Source: Asparagopsis taxiformis | Lineage: Eukaryota > Rhodophyta > Florideophyceae > Bonnemaisoniales > Bonnemaisoniaceae | DNA: 29,954 nt | NCBI GenBank assembly: GCA_030407315.1 | Contig: JALQPE010000355.1 | Coordinates: forward strand, 1 to 29,954 | Direction of reading: 5' to 3' | Part shown: positions 25,961 through 29,954 of the stretch, in pieces | Numbering within the stretch: position 1 is the stretch's first letter | Layout of the letters: each line of letters begins with the position of its first letter | Notes under the pieces: model-generated | Seen by the model: only the letters and a program-made list of their open reading frames with translations | Database searches by the model: none | What the model was told of the DNA's origin: nothing | Made by a program: the position numbers and the translations under genes

Positions 25961-26499
25961 CTATAACGTCGTTTGGAGCGAGAGGAAGCATGTTGGGATA
26001 GCTATGGATAGAATTGTTGTATTAGTGAAAGCCTAACCGTTACCTTCTGCTAAAGAGTAGTATATACTAGGAGGATTGGAAAGGTCCAGAAGAGATGTTT
26101 AGGTGGTGTAGAAATAGAATGGACAATTGACAAAATTGACACGTCAGTGTGGATGATGTCTGCCATGAACTGATTGCAGCATAAAATTTGATGTGAATAA
26201 TCGTTCTAGAAGTGAATGTCGGATGCATACGATTGGACTACAAAGATACGCTTAGAGATGTTACGGGGCCCAATAAATGCATGGAAAATATTTTGAGTAT
26301 TACTTTAGTATTACATTGATTATTGAGCTAACAGTCGATGTAGTTATCTTGTAAAGGTTCGGACAGGGGTGAAAGGAACAGCCACCGAAGTGCTACCACT
26401 CGCTGACACTTTGTTTTAAACAACCAACTTCTGCTTTGCGCCACCCTGGTCAAGCAGCAAACAACTATCCCTTTCTTAAAAACTCTACCTTTGTTCGCC
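25961..26499. other. AT-rich intergenic region
   Basis: This lies between the minus-strand gene and the second ParB-like locus, a divergent arrangement, so both promoters could lie here. No repeat, RNA gene or clear motif was found. Confidence 0.4.
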
Positions 26500-26515
26500 A
26501 TGGAAGGAACGTTCC

Positions 26516-26734
26516 ACAATCACGGTGAAAAAGCACGACGGATGGGTGTTCATCGACCCAATCAAGTCAGCAAATTCGTATCGATTCGCGATGTTGATGC
26601 AAGTATGTGGAAGCGCTCATGGAGAGCATTCGCAACAGCGGTTATGACACAGCTCATCCGTGACTGGCAGGTTTCGAGAAGGCGTTCTGGAGATATTGGA
26701 TGGAGCGCACCGCTGCATGGCAATTGTACGTGAA
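26516..26734 (+). pseudogene. ParB-like N-terminal domain fragments
   Basis: Three pieces in different frames line up with a ParB fold. KHDGWVFIDPIKSANSYRF at about 26,531-26,590 fits the opening 'v.IDPIk..n.yR' strand. ALMESIRNSGYDTAHP at 26,613-26,660 fits the 'L..SI...G' helix, and is followed by TGA 26661-26663. GRFREGVLEILDGAHRCMAI at about 26,666-26,725 ends in the DGxHRxxA core. The core matches the DGLHRLNAM of the upstream locus. Two frame changes make it non-functional as written. Assignment rests on motif order; I could not run a profile search. Confidence 0.6.
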
Positions 26735-27240
26735 TGGAGAAGGGCGTCTTTCCTCCTGGCGTTACGATTCCTATGCGAAAGAGTCTATCGTGGCGGACAC
26801 CAACAGCAGTACTGCTGTTGTGCTGGACCGTGTGAGAGCGACGACATCCAACGACATTGCAGGCTGCAAAGGCGCATGATGTTTGTTGAGTATCTGATGA
26901 TCGCCGTGATCTCAGAGACGAGTACTGGGTCCAAAAGGAAAGGACAAGTACGCTCATATTTCGTCTGTGAGGATGGCCGATGTGTTGGGCTGGATCAAGT
27001 CCTGCGATCCAAGCGGCGCAATTGCTTCAAGCCTGAGTGGTAAACCGCAGTACAGCTCATGCATGTCTATCCTGGCTGTGCTTCGGCCGTATCACCGAGC
27101 AGAGATTCGAGTGCGATTGATTTGCGTCTGTGGCAAATGTTTTTGTCATGCATGGGGACTCAATGCAGAGATGGGTGATTCTCCGAGGATGGTTGAGTTT
27201 CCGAAACAGGTGGGGGTGACTAGTTTCTCGTGCCGTCGAA

Positions 27241-27933
27241 ATGTTTGGCAAGACACCCCGCGGAGAATTGTCCTCTCCACTGAACCGCGAACTGCTTTCG
27301 AGCAGGTACTTTCTAGACGGCGCTACATCCGACATGCAAGATTCTTTGCAGGCTAGCCAGAAGCGGTTCAGGAGGCTGATGGTTATGATGTGCCAGTGTA
27401 TCTTGGCTATTCGCAGTAAGGAGATGGGCAGTGCGCCATCTAGGCGGGCCAGAGCCACATCCGGGGCCATTGGTGGTGGTGGAATGGTTGGAATTGCAAC
27501 ATCCAGTGCGCAAGCCAACCAGCTTGGATTTGTTGTCGACCGTGTGTTAGCTGCGTGGGATACCGGGGCAAGAGTGTTGGGGTATGAGGATGTTGAATCG
27601 ATGTGCTGGCCGTTCATGGTATTCGATCCTGCGAGCCTTTGCTTCAGGTCACTCCCGAATCGGTCTGATGGCTGCGCGGTCGAGGAGCATCGGAAAAACC
27701 TGACCATTGTCCCGAAAACTGTAGACAGTGAAAACGGGTTCTGTGCCGACCTTCCAGTGGCTGTGGATGCAAGGCTGCGATCATTGACAAGCGCCTTCCT
27801 GCTGTCGATACGCCAATGTGTCACTGAGGTGAATGTGTTCGCCGAGCGTGGTCAGCTGATGCAGAGACTTCGAGCCTTGCTTTTCGACACTCCTGACAAG
27901 TTCGGATTGAACTCGTTCATGCGAGCCAGTTGA
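27241..27933 (+). CDS. Helical middle segment of the ParB-MTase locus (230-codon ORF)
   Basis: The longest intact frame of the decayed locus, with ATG at 27241 and TGA at 27931-27933. It contains helices such as QASQKRFRRLMVMMCQCILA and a Gly-rich turn (SGAIGGGGMVGIATSS). It overlaps the end of an upstream frame (26,967-27,356), from which it is separated by a frame change. I recognise no domain. It follows the ParB-like part in the same relative position as the helical region of the upstream ParB-dioxygenase gene, which may or may not be homologous. It is unlikely to be an independent gene. Confidence 0.4.
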   Translation: MFGKTPRGELSSPLNRELLSSRYFLDGATSDMQDSLQASQKRFRRLMVMMCQCILAIRSKEMGSAPSRRARATSGAIGGGGMVGIATSSAQANQLGFVVDRVLAAWDTGARVLGYEDVESMCWPFMVFDPASLCFRSLPNRSDGCAVEEHRKNLTIVPKTVDSENGFCADLPVAVDARLRSLTSAFLLSIRQCVTEVNVFAERGQLMQRLRALLFDTPDKFGLNSFMRAS

Positions 27934-28339
27934 ACACGTCTCATGCCCTGGATGGTCAGAGGAGGCTGAAGGCTTGGTTTTGCGAACCCGAGAGCAACGA
28001 AAGCTTCCTCTGACCATGGAGTTTGCACAGTCTTGAGGATACGCCCGAGCCTGGCATCCTTGAAGGTGCCCCTGCGCAGATGGAAATATCCGCAGCAGTG
28101 CCAAACAATGGCAGCGAGGATATAGAAGAGGATAGTCTGGAGCCACAGAGGAAGAAGGCTAGGCTGGAGCGCGGTGGTGGAGAGGACGATAATCGGCGTT
28201 GCTAGCGAAACAGCAACAAGAGAAGGTGCGCGAGGATGACGCTTATGGAGGTTGACACTGTATCGCCTACAGAAGCACCGCTCGTTGACGTCGGAAAGGA
28301 ATCCAAGCCGGATATGTCACCAAGCTGGAAGCTGTGATG

Positions 28340-29140
28340 GGGCGTTACATTCACACTGTGAATTGTGACGCACTGATGTAGCCAAGAGGTGGAGGACAAA
28401 ATTAGTTTCCTGGAAGATGGCGTGTTGGAGGACAGTGTTTCAGCTTGTGCTCACTGATCCTCCATTCAACACGAGGCGGGAAGGCGGCAGAGAAAACTCG
28501 GAGTACGATATTCTGGAGCCGGAAGAGTTGGCGAGTGTTGCGTGTGAAATAGTTCGAGTTCTTCGGCCTGGCGGTCATGCTCTAATCTATTCCAGCGTGC
28601 GCCAACTCGTGGCATGGATGGATGCAATCAGAAATGCCGAGCCTGGCAAGATGATTGTGGACAGTGTTCCAGTCGTGCTATCTCGCCGACACACAGCTTT
28701 ACGTCCAATCAATCGACGAAACGTGCACACTGCATAATATGCACGATTTCGTTATCCATGCGTATAAGCGGGGGAAGGGTATGGCTGCATACGATATGGT
28801 GGATTACAGGTTGCACAATCCGGACATATCGAGGCACCCTGGGTTCACCAACGCGATTGACAACGTTCCGAGGTTGTCGGCTGGTGAAGCTTATACGATG
28901 GGCAGAACAACCGACTGCGCCATGAGCAGAAGGCGTTGACCACTCTTCGTGAGCTTCTGGAACGATTTTCGAAGCAAACGATATCGTGATGGATTTCTTC
29001 TCGGGAACATACAGCACAGCCATAGCGGTGTATGACGTTGAGGGATGGTACGTATCGTCGGTTCATTGGGTGTGAGAAGGAAAAAAGGTGCCACGATGCA
29101 TCGCAGGAGTGGATACTGCATGCTTCGTCAGTGAGGTGAA
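28340..29140 (+). pseudogene. DNA methyltransferase (N4-C or N6-A, beta-class order), frameshifted
   Basis: An ATG frame at 28417-28737 holds LVLTDPPFNTR (motif IV, DPPF at 28456-28467) and then LRPGGHALIYSS, typical of S-adenosylmethionine-dependent N4/N6 amino-methyltransferases. A second frame, about 28,680-28,939, covers a less conserved stretch that would hold the target-recognition region. A third, 28,980-29,045, has DIVMDFFSGTYSTAIAV, the FxGxG-type cofactor motif I. A fourth continues RRFIGCEKEKRCHDAS. Motif IV before motif I is the beta-class order, as in CcrM-like enzymes. Tyr in GTYSTA replaces the usual Gly and may be a decay mutation. At least three frame changes inactivate it. 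Enzymes of this class are common in bacteria and phages and rare in eukaryotes. Confidence 0.7.
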
Positions 29141-29409
29141 AAGCCGGGCGATATGGGGGGATCTTGCAGCGTGAAGTGGAGAGTATTCTTGGGGACGAGT
29201 CGGTACCGGTCACACAGGAAAAGCTCACAAGGCTTCGTCAGAAGCACATCTCAGATGCAACAGAAGGTTTGCCTGCTGTGACAGCATTGCCGAACCATCT
29301 GCTTGTGTTCGTTGCGTCAATGAAGAAGGACGGGTCCGATGCTTCACAGATTGAGCGGGTGCCTATGGACCAGTGGCCGCCGAGGACATGCACTCGTTTT
29401 GGAGCATAG

Positions 29410-29954
29410 ACCCGGACGCGATTCTGGCTGCTGATGCCGCATTCTACGGGGTCTATGTTTCGCAATCGGAGGTAAGAGGTGGTGGTTTGGCGTATTCGCG
29501 GCGAAAAAACTGAAGAAGGGGACGGTCATTGGCTGGTACAACGGGACGATTTTCTATGCGAAGATTCGGAACCCGGAACCGCAGAGTAAGTGATGTACGG
29601 CCCGGAAGGATTTGGGTGCACAGAGAGAGGTCCAGGACTACAACATGGAATTGGAAACCACGTACATAGGGATGGGTGCACCTGTTCGGAAGGTCTTGGC
29701 TCGTTCCAGCGGTCTATATTGTACCAGCTACCTCAATGATTGTCGGGTCATTGACGAACGGGAAAGCGACCGAGTGAGTCGAACACAGTCAGCCGAGTTT
29801 CGACAAGGCGATGCCCATAGACAAACCGGACTTTGCTTCGAATATCAAGAATCCCATGCTGTGTCAAGGTCGTTCTGACCAGAGACGTTGAAGCTGATGA
29901 GGAGATTTTTTGCTGACTATGGTAGAAAATATTGGCAGCTAACTGAGCTACTTT
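29410..29954 (+). pseudogene. SET-like lysine methyltransferase domain, frameshifted, 3'-partial
   Basis: At 29,486-29,551 one frame reads FGVFAAKKLKKGTVIGWYNG, matching the SET-domain opening (G.GVFA...I.KGT.IG.Y.G). At about 29,863-29,910 VKVVLTRDVEADEEIF continues, after a one-base shift within a T run, as ADYGRKYWQLTE to the window edge, matching the late SET motif (GEE....DYG..YW). The middle part (about 29,610-29,860) is spread over more than one frame. The Tyr of DYG fits the usual catalytic position. SET domains methylate lysine on histones or other proteins. Homology is inferred from two motifs in the right order and spacing. Confidence 0.55.

Larger units (their letters stand above)
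26500..29954 (+). pseudogene. ParB-like, DNA methyltransferase and SET-domain gene, frameshifted, cut by window end
   Basis: Collinear plus-strand fragments give one protein order. A ParB-like domain (26,500-26,730) is followed by a helical region (26,950-27,933), an acidic/NLS linker (27,950-28,330), a beta-type DNA methyltransferase (28,340-29,140), another helical segment (29,150-29,400) and a SET-like domain (29,410 to the end). At least eight frame changes or in-frame stops separate them. It begins at ATG 26500. The architecture would tie DNA recognition, DNA methylation (N6-adenine or N4-cytosine) and histone or protein lysine methylation in one chain. The damage is concentrated here, while the neighbouring coiled-coil gene is intact, so general sequencing error is less likely than decay. 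An intron-rich live gene is not excluded for some breaks, but several breaks are single-base shifts inside conserved motifs. Confidence 0.6.

Overview
The window is eukaryotic nuclear DNA. It holds a complete-bodied Ty3/gypsy LTR retrotransposon with a chromodomain, long AT-rich repeat tracts, a decayed WD40 gene, and long intron-poor reading frames for chromatin- or DNA-modifying proteins. Shine-Dalgarno spacing and bacterial operon structure are absent. The lineage cannot be fixed from sequence alone. A repeat-rich, intron-poor alga (for example a red alga) is my best guess, held weakly.

Layout. Bases 1-1,620 are a plus-strand WD40-repeat pseudogene broken by stops and frameshifts. Bases 1,800-3,560 contain several copies of a dispersed repeat family carrying a 14-bp palindrome and a 12-bp-stem hairpin. 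Bases 4,070-5,560 are a degenerate tandem array whose units each carry a 27-nt block framed by splice-like signals. Bases 5,897-6,434 hold a 24-bp tandem repeat, a 43-bp tandem repeat and a fold-back. Bases 6,448-18,112 are the retrotransposon: a 5'-truncated left LTR (292 bp kept), leader, gag, an intact pol (protease, RT, RNase H, integrase, chromodomain), a small ORF overlapping the pol stop, and a 3.3-kb post-pol region with a broken antisense coiled-coil ORF. A polypurine tract and a full 790-bp right LTR complete it. The two LTRs differ at only two places over their shared 292 bp, so the insertion looks recent.

Right of the element (18,113-29,954) lies the most interesting part. The LTR abuts, mid-frame, a long gene with a ParB/Srx-type motif (VIDGLHRLNAM), an NLS-like basic tract, an acidic linker and a C-terminal 2-oxoglutarate/Fe(II) dioxygenase-like domain (HND...PGSH...H...R). 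One in-frame TAA splits it. Downstream come an array of about 20-bp palindromes, an intact 508-aa coiled-coil/NLS protein of unknown function, and an unresolved minus-strand gene. A second, heavily frameshifted locus follows, in which ParB-like, DNA methyltransferase (DPPF, then FSGTYSTA) and SET-like segments appear in that order; it runs off the window.

Taken together, one locus looks like a ParB plus dioxygenase (possible demodifier) and the other a ParB plus DNA methyltransferase plus SET protein (possible modifier). This pairing is inference: both genes are damaged here, and intact homologues elsewhere in the genome are the obvious test.
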